The notes below the pieces were generated by a model. It did no database searches. It saw only the letters and a list, made by a program, of their open reading frames with translations, and had not been told where the DNA came from. The translations under genes and the position numbers were made by a program. This document shows positions 8,127-16,360 of a DNA stretch of 64,000 nt, one piece after another. Each line of letters opens with the position of its first letter. Position 1 is the first letter of the stretch. This DNA is from F23-D06 sp002392325 (GTDB lineage: Bacteria > Bacteroidota > Bacteroidia > Bacteroidales > WCHB1-69): assembly GCA_946624065.1 (NCBI GenBank), contig CAMORT010000001.1, forward strand, positions 62,001 through 126,000, given 5' to 3'.

Positions 8127-9326
8127 ATGAATACAAGCCAACTCATCAAACCGGATTTATACTATATCGGCGCTTCTGACCGCCGACTGGCCCTTTTTGA
8201 GAACATCATGCCAGTGCCGCGTGGCGTTTCCTACAACTCGTATGTGCTGCTGGATGAAAAAACGGTGCTGCTTGACTCTGCCGACAATGCGGTGGGGGAG
8301 CAGTTTCTGGAGAATCTGGATGCCACTTTGGCGGGTCGTCCGTTGGATTATTTCATCATCCATCATGTGGAACCCGACCATCTGGCTTTGACTAAGGAAG
8401 TGCTGTTGCGCTATCCTAAGGCGCAGGTCGTATGCAGTGCGCAGGCGGCCAAGTTTATCGCCCAATTCTTTGATATGGAGATGGTTAACCAACCCCGTAT
8501 AGTGAAAGAGGGCGACACGCTGTGCACAGGCAAGCATACATTCACCTTCGTGGCTGCGCAGATGGTGCATTGGCCGGAGGTGATGGTCTCCTACGAATCG
8601 GAGTACAAGATTTTGTTTTCCGCTGATGCTTTTGGCACTTTCGGTGCCTTGAGCGGCAATCTTTATGCCGATGAGGTTGATTTTGACCGCGACTGGCTGA
8701 ATGAAGCCCGCCGCTATTTCACCAATATTGTTGGAAAATATGGCATTCAGGTGCAGAACCTGTTGAAAAAAGCGGCCAATCTGGACATTCAGATGATTTG
8801 CCCGCTGCACGGTCCCATCTGGCGTGAGAATCTGCCGTATTTCATCCAAAAACATGATTTATGGAGCCGATATGAGCCCGAAAGCCGCAGTGTGATGGTG
8901 GTGTATGGTTCTCCATACGGTCACACCGAATCGGCAGCTACCGCATTGGCGAACATGCTGGCACAAAAAGGAGTGAAGGATATCCGCATGTTTGATGTGT
9001 CCGGCACACCAGTGTCGTACTTGGTGTCGGAGGCGTTCCGCTGCAGCCATATTGTATTGGCCGCTCCGACATATAACGGTGGTTTGTTCCCGCCGATGGA
9101 GTCCTTTATGCTGGATTTGCAAGCCCATTTCCTTCAGGGACGAACCTTTGCTATTTTGGAAAACGGCACCTGGGCGCCACAAGCCGCCAAAGCCATCCAG
9201 GCCATCATGGCTGAGATGAAACCCAATACACTGCTGGAACCCATTGTGTCAATAAAATCTTCGCTAAAGAGTGAGCAACTGCCTGCTTTACAGCAACTTG
9301 CTGATGCCATTGTCGCATCACTTTAA
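8127..9326 (+). CDS. FprA-type flavo-diiron protein (A-type flavoprotein)
   Basis: The 399-residue protein is a two-domain flavo-diiron enzyme: an N-terminal metallo-beta-lactamase-like diiron domain (about 1-250) and a C-terminal flavodoxin domain (about 255-399) starting VMVVYGSPYGHTESAA, the FMN phosphate loop. Diiron ligands are visible: H80, E82, D84 (HHVEPDH), the histidine in QMVHWPE, the aspartate in FSADAF and a histidine in CPLHGPIW. Such enzymes reduce O2 to water, or NO to N2O, and protect anaerobes. The ATG at 8127 is preferred to TTG at 8121. A fused NfnAB gene follows 42 nt later and could supply electrons through ferredoxin or rubredoxin (inference). Confidence 0.93.
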   Translation: MNTSQLIKPDLYYIGASDRRLALFENIMPVPRGVSYNSYVLLDEKTVLLDSADNAVGEQFLENLDATLAGRPLDYFIIHHVEPDHLALTKEVLLRYPKAQVVCSAQAAKFIAQFFDMEMVNQPRIVKEGDTLCTGKHTFTFVAAQMVHWPEVMVSYESEYKILFSADAFGTFGALSGNLYADEVDFDRDWLNEARRYFTNIVGKYGIQVQNLLKKAANLDIQMICPLHGPIWRENLPYFIQKHDLWSRYEPESRSVMVVYGSPYGHTESAATALANMLAQKGVKDIRMFDVSGTPVSYLVSEAFRCSHIVLAAPTYNGGLFPPMESFMLDLQAHFLQGRTFAILENGTWAPQAAKAIQAIMAEMKPNTLLEPIVSIKSSLKSEQLPALQQLADAIVASL

Positions 9327-9368
9327 AAAAAAATATAAGCTTCCACCTCGCTAACCCACAATTGCAAT

Positions 9369-11630
9369 ATGTATAAAATCATCAAAAAAGAAGAACTCGG
9401 CCATGACACCTACTTGATGGAGGTGGAGGCCCCAAAAATTGCCAATGCGGCGTTGCCCGGGCAGTTTGTCATCGTGAAAGCTGACGAAAAGGCGGAAAGA
9501 ATACCCTTAACCATCAGTGACACTGATCTTTTTGATGGTACAATCACGCTGGTGGTGAAGACGATTGGTTTTTCCACGCGCAAAATGCTGGAGTTTCAGG
9601 TGGGTGAGTCGTTTCGCGATGTGGTGGGCCCGCTGGGTCGTCCTTCGGCGTTCATCCACCGCCCCATCGGTGAGTTGCGCCGCGCACGCTACTGCTTCAT
9701 CGCTGGCGGTGTGGGCATCGCACCCATCTATCCCCTGGTGAAATGGATGTACGCCCATGGTTTGGATTGTGATGTGATTGTGGGAGCCCGCAACAAGTCG
9801 CTGCTCTTCTATCTGGAGAAGCTCCGCCCCGTTTCCGACAATCTGTACATCGCTACTGATGATGGTTCTATGGGTGAGAAAGGCACGGTGACTGATGTGC
9901 TTGACAGGCTGGTGAAGCAAGAGGGCAAACGCTACGATGAGATTACCGCCATCGGACCGATGATCATGATGAAGTTTGTGGCCAAGAAGGCCGCGGAACT
10001 GAATATTCCTTGCGTGGTCAGTCTCAATGCACTGATGGTGGACGGCACGGGTATGTGCGGAGCTTGCCGCGTGACGGTGGGAGGACAAACCCGCTTCACT
10101 TGCGTGGACGGGCCCGAATTCAACGCTTCGCTGATTGATTTTGACGAATGCATGCGCCGTCAGGCCATGTACGACCATATAGATGTGGTGAAACAAGAGG
10201 GTCATGAATGCGAATGTGTGGAAGCCGCGACCGCCCAATTCGATTTGGAAAATGCTCAGAAAAAGCGTGTTCCGGTGCGCGAGCAACCCGCTGAGGTGCG
10301 CAAGCACAACTTCGAGGAGGTTTGCTTGGGCTACAATGCCGAAGAGGCCATGGCGGAAGCCAAACGCTGCCTCAACTGCAAAAAGCCGATGTGCGTGACC
10401 GGTTGTCCGGTGCAAATCAATATTCCCGCTTTCATCCAACAGGTGGCGGAAGGACACTTTGCGGAGGCTGCCCGTATCATCAACGATGATTCCGCGCTGC
10501 CAGCCGTGTGCGGACGCGTGTGCCCGCAGGAAACACAATGCGAAGGCCAGTGCATACTTGGCCGCAAAGGCGAGCCCATTGCTATTGGCAAACTGGAGCG
10601 TTTCGTGGGCGACTGGTCCCGGGAGAACAACTTCGCCATGTCAAAAAATGCCGCCGAGAACGGTTATAAAGTGGCGGTTATCGGCAGTGGCCCTGCGGGA
10701 CTCACTTGCGCCAAAGAACTTCGTATGAAAGGGTACAATGTGACCATCTTTGAGGCGTTGCATGAGTTTGGCGGCGTGCTGGTCTATGGTATCCCATCCT
10801 TCCGTCTGCCGAAAGAGACCGTGGTGAAGCACGAAGTGGAAAATGTGAAGAAACTGGGCGTGCGCTTCGAAAGCGATGTGGTGATTGGCCGCACCGTTTC
10901 CGTGGACGACCTTCTGGATAAATGGGGTTTCGATGCCGTGTTTTTGGGCACAGGCGCCGGATTCCCCAACTTTTTGAATGTGGAGGGTGAAAATTTGTGT
11001 GGCGTTGTATCTGCCAACGAATTCCTGACCCGCAACAACTTGCTGTTTGCCTACAAGAAAGAGCATGAGACACCGAACTTTGTTGGAAAGAAAGTGGCGG
11101 TGGTGGGAGGCGGCAATGTGGCCATGGATGCCGCGCGTACGGCTATCCGCTTGGGTGCGGATGTGCACATAGTGTATCGCCGTTCCGAAGAGGAACTGCC
11201 CGCGCGTGCGGAGGAGGTTCATCATGCCAAAGAGGAGGGCGTAGTGTTTGACTTGCTCTGCAATCCTGTCAAAATATTGGGAAATGAGCAAGGTTGGGTA
11301 AGCGGTATGGTGTGTCAGCGTATGGAACTGGGCGAACCTGACGCTTCAGGCCGCCGCCGTCCTATGGCTATTCCCGGATCTGATTTCACGCTGGATGTGG
11401 ACATGGTTATCATTGCGGTGGGCACATCCCCGAATCCGCTGATTGCCTCCACCACGGACGGTTTGGATATCAATCGGCATGGTTGTGTGACCGCTGATGA
11501 CGATGGACACACCTCCCGTAAGGGAATCTTCGCCGGCGGCGACATCGTGACAGGATCCGCTACGGTGATATTGGCTATGGGCGCTGGTAAAAAAGCCGCC
11601 ATGTCCATTCATGAATTTTTGAGCGAATAA
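9369..11630 (+). CDS. Fused NfnA-NfnB: ferredoxin-dependent NAD(P)H transhydrogenase (DHOD B electron-transfer domain + GltD-like domain)
   Basis: Two usually separate subunits are fused in one 753-residue chain. Residues about 1-280 form the NfnA-like ferredoxin-NADP reductase module with a flavin/NAD domain and a [2Fe-2S] site around 228-246 (MCGACRV followed by FTCVDGPEF). Residues about 300-753 form the NfnB/glutamate-synthase small-subunit module: a cysteine-rich Fe-S region (CLNCKKPMCVTGC, CGRVCPQETQCEGQC), an FAD loop GSGPAGLTC near 440 and an NADPH loop GGGNVAMD near 580. Nfn couples NADH and reduced ferredoxin to NADPH formation by electron bifurcation. The same architecture is also labelled sulfide dehydrogenase or NADPH-dependent glutamate synthase; no GltB is adjacent. 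Confidence 0.9.
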   Translation: MYKIIKKEELGHDTYLMEVEAPKIANAALPGQFVIVKADEKAERIPLTISDTDLFDGTITLVVKTIGFSTRKMLEFQVGESFRDVVGPLGRPSAFIHRPIGELRRARYCFIAGGVGIAPIYPLVKWMYAHGLDCDVIVGARNKSLLFYLEKLRPVSDNLYIATDDGSMGEKGTVTDVLDRLVKQEGKRYDEITAIGPMIMMKFVAKKAAELNIPCVVSLNALMVDGTGMCGACRVTVGGQTRFTCVDGPEFNASLIDFDECMRRQAMYDHIDVVKQEGHECECVEAATAQFDLENAQKKRVPVREQPAEVRKHNFEEVCLGYNAEEAMAEAKRCLNCKKPMCVTGCPVQINIPAFIQQVAEGHFAEAARIINDDSALPAVCGRVCPQETQCEGQCILGRKGEPIAIGKLERFVGDWSRENNFAMSKNAAENGYKVAVIGSGPAGLTCAKELRMKGYNVTIFEALHEFGGVLVYGIPSFRLPKETVVKHEVENVKKLGVRFESDVVIGRTVSVDDLLDKWGFDAVFLGTGAGFPNFLNVEGENLCGVVSANEFLTRNNLLFAYKKEHETPNFVGKKVAVVGGGNVAMDAARTAIRLGADVHIVYRRSEEELPARAEEVHHAKEEGVVFDLLCNPVKILGNEQGWVSGMVCQRMELGEPDASGRRRPMAIPGSDFTLDVDMVIIAVGTSPNPLIASTTDGLDINRHGCVTADDDGHTSRKGIFAGGDIVTGSATVILAMGAGKKAAMSIHEFLSE

Positions 11631-11715
11631 TTGACGATGAACTATGAACGATAATTAATAACTACTCTTTTACTCTTTACTCTATTTAACAGTTAACCCT
11701 ATTAATCCCTTTAAT
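11631..11715. repeat. Low-complexity intergenic phrase tract (TTTACTCTTTACTCTATT words)
   Basis: Short repeated words (GACGATGAACTATGAACGATAA, then CTTTTACTCTTTACTC and ACCCTATTAATCCC) fill the spacer before rfbB. They are of the same kind as the tracts at 2591-2706 and 30665-30751. No promoter consensus is evident. Confidence 0.4.
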
Positions 11716-12768
11716 ATGAAAAAAATCCTCATCACCGGCGGTGCTGGTTTCATTGGTTCTCATGTCGTAAGACGCTTTGTAAACAAATATCCTGATTATC
11801 AGATTTATAACCTTGACAGTCTGACTTACGCGGGCAATCTGGAAAATTTGACGGATGTGGACAGCAAACCGAATTACCACTTTATCAAGGGCGATATTGC
11901 GGATCAGGAGTTCATCATGAAACTGTTTCAGGAGTATCAGTTTGATGGTGTGATTCATTTGGCTGCCGAGTCGCATGTGGACCGCTCCATCACGGATCCG
12001 ATGACATTTGTGCACACCAATGTGCTGGGAACGGTGCATCTGCTGAACGCTGCCCGCACTATTTGGAACGGCAACTGGGAAGGAAAGAAGTATTATCAGA
12101 TTTCCACCGATGAGGTGTATGGTGCGTTAGGTGACACGGGATCATTTAAGGAGACAACTCCTTACAATCCGCATAGTCCGTACTCAGCCGCCAAGGCCAG
12201 TGCCGACCATTTCGTACGCGCCTATCACGATACATACGGAATGCCTACGGTGATTTCCAACTGCTCCAACAATTACGGTCCGTATCAGTTTCCAGAAAAA
12301 CTTATCCCACTGTTTATCAATAATATAAAGAATAACAAACCGCTGCCGGTCTATGGAAAGGGCATAAATGTGCGTGACTGGCTCTATGTGGAAGACCATG
12401 CCGATGCCATTGATTTGATTTTCCATGAGGCGAAGCCGGGCGAGACCTACAATATTGGCGGCAACAATGAGTGGCGCAATATTGATTTGATTAAGAAGTT
12501 GATTGAAATTATGGACCGCAAACTGGGTCGTCCGGAAGGCACATCATTGGCGTTGATTACCTATGTGACCGACCGTGCGGGACACGATTTGCGCTATGCC
12601 ATCGACCCCACCAAGATCAAGAATGAGCTGGGTTGGGAACCCAAAGTCAAATTTGACGAGGGCTTCGAGAAAACCGTGGATTGGTACTTGGCCAATGAGG
12701 AATGGTTCAACCATGTCACCTCTGGCGCATATGTCGAGTATTACAAAAAGATGTATGAGGGACGGTAA
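11716..12768 (+). CDS. rfbB: dTDP-glucose 4,6-dehydratase
   Basis: RfbB/RmlB converts dTDP-glucose to dTDP-4-keto-6-deoxyglucose, the committed step toward dTDP-rhamnose and related deoxysugars. The 350-residue protein has the NAD loop GGAGFIGSHV at residues 8-17, HLAAESHVDRSI, the catalytic TDEVYG near 134-139 and the YSAAK tyrosine/lysine pair near 156-160. The NYGPYQFPEKLIPL segment is typical of this enzyme rather than GalE. No other dTDP-sugar genes are adjacent, so rfbA, rfbC and rfbD must lie elsewhere. It is convergent with the LytTR gene, with only 30 nt between stops. Confidence 0.95.
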   Translation: MKKILITGGAGFIGSHVVRRFVNKYPDYQIYNLDSLTYAGNLENLTDVDSKPNYHFIKGDIADQEFIMKLFQEYQFDGVIHLAAESHVDRSITDPMTFVHTNVLGTVHLLNAARTIWNGNWEGKKYYQISTDEVYGALGDTGSFKETTPYNPHSPYSAAKASADHFVRAYHDTYGMPTVISNCSNNYGPYQFPEKLIPLFINNIKNNKPLPVYGKGINVRDWLYVEDHADAIDLIFHEAKPGETYNIGGNNEWRNIDLIKKLIEIMDRKLGRPEGTSLALITYVTDRAGHDLRYAIDPTKIKNELGWEPKVKFDEGFEKTVDWYLANEEWFNHVTSGAYVEYYKKMYEGR

Positions 12769-12798
12769 CCGTTATCCATTAGTCCTTCGTCTTACATC

Positions 12799-13653
12799 TC
12801 ACATCTCTGAAAACCGCTTCATCACCTCTTCCGAATAGGATTTGGAAATTGGAATTCTGCTTACCGCATTGCTGTCAAGGGTGGTGTACATGCCGTCCTT
12901 TTCGCGACTTATTATCGTAACCCTATGTAAATTAACCATATAGGAACGATGGCAGCGCACAATGCCGTAGGCATCCAATTGTTTTTCCAAGGTCTTCAGA
13001 TTGTTGCGCAGCATGGTGTAGCCTACCTTGTCGTTGTCCATATAATATATATTGACATAATTGTCATTCGCACCAAGATACAGGATGTTCCCGCTTTTAA
13101 TGGTAAGTCGCGGTTTCCCATTCTCATCATTAAAAATAACCGTCTCATCTACAGGATGTTGAGCGGAAGGTGTTAGGTGTTGGCCTTCTTCTATGAGCTT
13201 GTTTATGGCAGCGTCTTTGGAGCGCAGACCTAAAAACAAGTACGATACCAGGTAAGGTATGGCTAAAATGGCAGGCACAAAAATCAGCGCCCGTTGGAAG
13301 ATGGTTGAGGCATCTCGATGGTCGTGTAGCAGCACCTTTGTGACCAGCGTGTATAGCATCACAATTATCAGAATTTCCGCCGCCAGCCACAGCACATACG
13401 ACAACATCGGGATCAACTCTTTTTTATTGACGAAGTGCATGATTATCCTGCTGATGGACAGTATAATCATGCCGCCCAGAATGGTGCACGAGGAATAAAC
13501 GAAATTCAGGGTGTCGCTGCCGGCGTTGAACCAGGTGGAGAATTCGAAGGGCGTATAAACATTGACGAATACCATGGAGAAAATGAAAACGAACACCAAC
13601 AGGTTGATGTTGGTGCTTTTTCTGGCCAGGAATTCGGGTATTTTCTTCAACAT
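12799..13653 (-). CDS. Membrane-embedded LytTR-family transcriptional regulator
   Basis: The 284-residue protein has four predicted membrane helices, at about 16-37, 46-70, 80-104 and 118-144, followed by a short linker and a C-terminal LytTR DNA-binding domain (about 188-282; recognisable by GNILYLGANDNYVNIYY and IVRCHRSYMVNL). No response-regulator receiver or histidine kinase domain is present, so the membrane part presumably senses a signal or restrains the DNA-binding domain. LytTR proteins bind direct repeats on one DNA face; three such repeats with a 20-bp period lie directly upstream (13694-13745), suggesting autoregulation (inference). No adjacent kinase or obvious target gene is seen. 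Confidence 0.88.
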   Translation of the reverse strand: MLKKIPEFLARKSTNINLLVFVFIFSMVFVNVYTPFEFSTWFNAGSDTLNFVYSSCTILGGMIILSISRIIMHFVNKKELIPMLSYVLWLAAEILIIVMLYTLVTKVLLHDHRDASTIFQRALIFVPAILAIPYLVSYLFLGLRSKDAAINKLIEEGQHLTPSAQHPVDETVIFNDENGKPRLTIKSGNILYLGANDNYVNIYYMDNDKVGYTMLRNNLKTLEKQLDAYGIVRCHRSYMVNLHRVTIISREKDGMYTTLDSNAVSRIPISKSYSEEVMKRFSEM

Positions 13654-13677
13654 AGTCCGCCCAATTTTTTAGGGGTG

Positions 13678-13685
13678 CAAAGATA
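13678..13685 (-). promoter_or_regulatory. -7 promoter box for the LytTR gene
   Basis: TATCTTTG followed by CACC on the minus strand ends 24 nt before the ATG at 13653. The phased repeats lie immediately upstream, where an activator or repressor would bind. Confidence 0.75.
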
Positions 13686-13693
13686 ACAAAATA

Positions 13694-13745
13694 TTTTTTC
13701 ACCCCATAATTACAATTTTCACCCCAAAAATCCAATTTTCATCCC
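13694..13745. repeat. Three direct repeats TTTTCACCCC with 20-bp period (candidate LytTR binding sites)
   Basis: TTTTCACCCC occurs at 13696-13705 and 13716-13725, and TTTTCATCCC at 13736-13745, so the period is exactly 20 bp. Copies 2 and 3 extend to the left as CAATTTTCA. Two helical turns between copies is close to the 21-22 bp spacing known for LytTR-family operators. The array lies about 10-60 bp upstream of the -7 box of the membrane LytTR gene. Binding is inferred. Confidence 0.6.
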
Positions 13746-13833
13746 ATTTTGCCCTTTTTTGCCACATAAATTTGTTAAAAAAACTTAAAAAGCGTTTTTT
13801 TGCCGTCGCTTTTATAAACCATTAATTGTCATT

Positions 13834-15636
13834 ATGAGTAAAAAAACAAAACCATTTGCGCGAAACACGCGCGACATTACCAGATTGTTTGACATTCTGA
13901 CTTATTATTCTGAAACATTTCCGAACCAGAAAGTGGCGTTGGCGCACAAGAAAACCAAAGGTTGGGTTTCTTATTCCCCACAAGAGTACAAGCAAATCAC
14001 CGATAACCTCAGTTATGCTTTCATCAAACTTGGGATTGAGCCGGGTGACAAAGTGGGTATCATTTCCGGCAACCGTCCGGAATGGAATATGCTGGATATG
14101 GCCATCATGCAGATCGGTGCCATCACCGTGCCGGTTTATCCGACCATCAGCGAGGATGACTATAAATACATCATCAACCATTCTGAGATGAAACTTGCTG
14201 TGATTGAGGGACATGAGGTGATGACCAAATTCAGTAACATCATTTCCGAAACGCCGAATCTCAAGATGGTCTATACCTTCAAAGACCGTAAGCGTTTCCC
14301 CTATTTCGCACAGTTGGTGCAGTTGGGCGAGGAGAATCCGAATCCGGAGGAACTGAATCGCCGTCGCGACAATGTGAAACCCGAGGACTGCAGCACCATC
14401 ATGTACACTTCCGGAACCACGGGTCTGCCGAAAGGCGTGATGCTTTCACATTTTAATATTGTAAGCCAATTGATGAACCTGCGTCAGACACCTGCTTTGT
14501 GGTCGGATAAAGCGCTCAGTTTCTTGCCGTTATGCCATGCGTACGAGCGTATGCTGGTATTCTTGTACCAATATTTGGGCATGACCGTTTATTATGTTCA
14601 GAGTTTGGCCACGATTGGCGAGAATATCAAGGAGGTTCGTCCTACGATGATGTCGGCGGTTCCGCGCGTGTTGGAAAAAATGTTCGACAAGATCATGAGC
14701 GCGCAGAAGAATATGAAACCGCTGCCACGCAAGATTTTCACTTGGGCTATGGATTTGGCGCAACAATATAAGTTGCAGGATGAGGACAGAACGGGCTGGT
14801 ACAACTTCCGCCACTGGTGGGCTGATAAGTTGATTTACAGAAAGATCCGTAACAATGTGGGAGGAAACTTCGACATCGTGGTGTCGGGTGCCGCCAGCAT
14901 ACAACCCAAGTTGGCCGCTTTCTTCTCCGCCATCGGTATGCCGGTTTTTGAGGGTTATGGTGCCACGGAGACTTCTCCCGTGATTGCCGTGAGCTGTCGC
15001 GAGCGCAACGGCCGTGAGGTGGGTACCGTTGGTTTCCCGTTGCCGGGCGTCGAAGTGCGCATCTCCGACAGTGGCGAAATTCTCTGCCGCGGCCACAATG
15101 TGATGATGGGATACTACAAGGCACCGGATCTTACCGCTCAGGTGATTGACGACGAGGGTTGGTATCACACTGGTGACACGGGTAAGTTCACCCAGTTCGG
15201 CCAAGTGGTCATCACGGGCCGTATCAAGAGTTTGTTCAAGACTTCCTTCGGCAAATATGTGAACCCGCAAATTATTGAAGAGAAATTCTGCGAGTCTCCA
15301 TTCATTGAGAATATGGTTGTGGTGGGCGAGAATCAGAAATTCGCTGCCGCTATCATCTCTCCCGACTTTGAATATCTGAAGTCATGGTGCCGCCAGAACA
15401 ATATTGCTTGCGAAAACAATGAGGAGATGGTGAAGAACAGTGAGGTGAACAGAGTGTTCGCCCAGGAAATTGCCAAGTACAATCCGCTCTTCGGCGCTGC
15501 CGAGCAAATCAAGAAGTTCGAGATTGTGCCCGAGGCCTGGACCCAGCAGAACAACATTCTGACCCCGACGTTGAAGGTGAAACGCTTTATCGTTCAAGAA
15601 AAATACAAACACCTGATTGACGGGATTTACAAATAA
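13834..15636 (+). CDS. Long-chain acyl-CoA synthetase (AMP-forming)
   Basis: A 600-residue member of the ANL superfamily that activates fatty acids to acyl-CoA through an acyl-adenylate. The P-loop-like motif MYTSGTTGLPKGV lies near residues 190-202, the adenine-binding motif GYGATETSP near 374-382, and the hinge region GWYHTGDTGKF near 443-453. The late-domain lysine is expected in LTPTLKVKR near the C-terminus. Length and motif spelling fit the FadD15-type long-chain enzymes common in Bacteroidota. It is transcribed away from the LytTR gene; no clean TAnnTTTG box precedes it. A strong hairpin (15668-15707) follows. Confidence 0.93.
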   Translation: MSKKTKPFARNTRDITRLFDILTYYSETFPNQKVALAHKKTKGWVSYSPQEYKQITDNLSYAFIKLGIEPGDKVGIISGNRPEWNMLDMAIMQIGAITVPVYPTISEDDYKYIINHSEMKLAVIEGHEVMTKFSNIISETPNLKMVYTFKDRKRFPYFAQLVQLGEENPNPEELNRRRDNVKPEDCSTIMYTSGTTGLPKGVMLSHFNIVSQLMNLRQTPALWSDKALSFLPLCHAYERMLVFLYQYLGMTVYYVQSLATIGENIKEVRPTMMSAVPRVLEKMFDKIMSAQKNMKPLPRKIFTWAMDLAQQYKLQDEDRTGWYNFRHWWADKLIYRKIRNNVGGNFDIVVSGAASIQPKLAAFFSAIGMPVFEGYGATETSPVIAVSCRERNGREVGTVGFPLPGVEVRISDSGEILCRGHNVMMGYYKAPDLTAQVIDDEGWYHTGDTGKFTQFGQVVITGRIKSLFKTSFGKYVNPQIIEEKFCESPFIENMVVVGENQKFAAAIISPDFEYLKSWCRQNNIACENNEEMVKNSEVNRVFAQEIAKYNPLFGAAEQIKKFEIVPEAWTQQNNILTPTLKVKRFIVQEKYKHLIDGIYK

Positions 15637-15667
15637 TATCCCGATAGAATCAGCAAGGAGCGGGGAT

Positions 15668-15723
15668 CGGTTGCCGATGATGGATTTTTAGTCCAAATCG
15701 CCAACCGTTCCTCGTTCTTTTTT
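15668..15723 (+). terminator. Long hairpin terminator after the acyl-CoA synthetase gene
   Basis: CGGTTGCCGATGATGGA (from 15668) pairs imperfectly with TCCAAATCGCCAACCG (to 15707) around a TTTTTAG loop. A T-rich run, CGTTCTTTTTTAG, follows just before the ruvA promoter. The length and the trailing T run fit an intrinsic terminator. Confidence 0.7.
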
Positions 15724-15725
15724 AG

Positions 15726-15733
15726 TATCTTTG
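15726..15733 (+). promoter_or_regulatory. -7 promoter box for ruvA-sprA
   Basis: TATCTTTG followed by CCGCC ends 20 nt before the ruvA ATG. Since sprA begins 13 nt after ruvA and lacks its own box, this promoter probably drives both. Confidence 0.75.
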
Positions 15734-15753
15734 CCGCCTTTTAAAACCAACCT

Positions 15754-16347
15754 ATGATCAGTTACATAAAAGGGAAATTAATAGAGAAAAATCCAGCGTA
15801 TGTTGTGATTGAAACCGCCGGTGGCGTTGGCTTTTACATCAACATCTCCCTGGCCACATTTTCCAAATTAAAAGACGAAAATGAGGAGATAAAACTTCTT
15901 ACCTACTTTATCGTAAAAGAAGATGCCCAGATTTTGTATGGTTTTATGGAAGAAGAGGAGCGGGATTTGTTCAAATTGCTGCTCACGGTGAATGGCATCG
16001 GACCGAACACCGCAAGGTTGATCCTGTCTTCCATGAGCGTGGGTGAGGTGTTGAACGCCATTGCCACAGAGGATGTCAAGGCCATCCAGTCTGTGAAAGG
16101 CATCGGAGCGAAGACCGCCCAGCGCGTCATTGTGGAGTTGAAAGACAAGGCAAAGAAAGCGGATTGGGCAGGCACAGCAAAAATTTCAGTTTCGTACAAT
16201 AATAACAAATATGAAGCGTTATCTGCTTTAATTGCTTTAGGTTTTCCCAAGGCCGGTGCCGAATCGGTGTTGGATAAGATAATCAAAGCGGAAGGAATTA
16301 ATTTAACAGTGGAAGAACTCATTAAGAGAGCGTTAAAACTATTATAG
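15754..16347 (+). CDS. ruvA: Holliday junction branch migration protein RuvA
   Basis: RuvA binds four-way DNA junctions and loads the RuvB helicase. The 197-residue length is standard. The N-terminal OB-fold starts MISYIKGKLIEKNPAYVVIE. Two helix-hairpin-helix motifs are visible, LLTVNGIGPNTARLIL near 73-88 and IQSVKGIGAKTAQRVI near 110-125. The C-terminal RuvB-interacting domain ends with VEELIKRALKLL. Adjacency to sprA is, to my knowledge, common in Bacteroidota, and the 13-nt gap indicates cotranscription of a DNA repair gene with a secretion gene. Confidence 0.97.
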   Translation: MISYIKGKLIEKNPAYVVIETAGGVGFYINISLATFSKLKDENEEIKLLTYFIVKEDAQILYGFMEEEERDLFKLLLTVNGIGPNTARLILSSMSVGEVLNAIATEDVKAIQSVKGIGAKTAQRVIVELKDKAKKADWAGTAKISVSYNNNKYEALSALIALGFPKAGAESVLDKIIKAEGINLTVEELIKRALKLL

Positions 16348-16360
16348 TACTGAAAGTCAA

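Noticed and set aside
9507..10538. 343-residue minus-strand frame antisense to the NfnAB fusion
   Set aside because: The plus-strand protein has all expected Fe-S and nucleotide motifs across this interval; the antisense translation has none.
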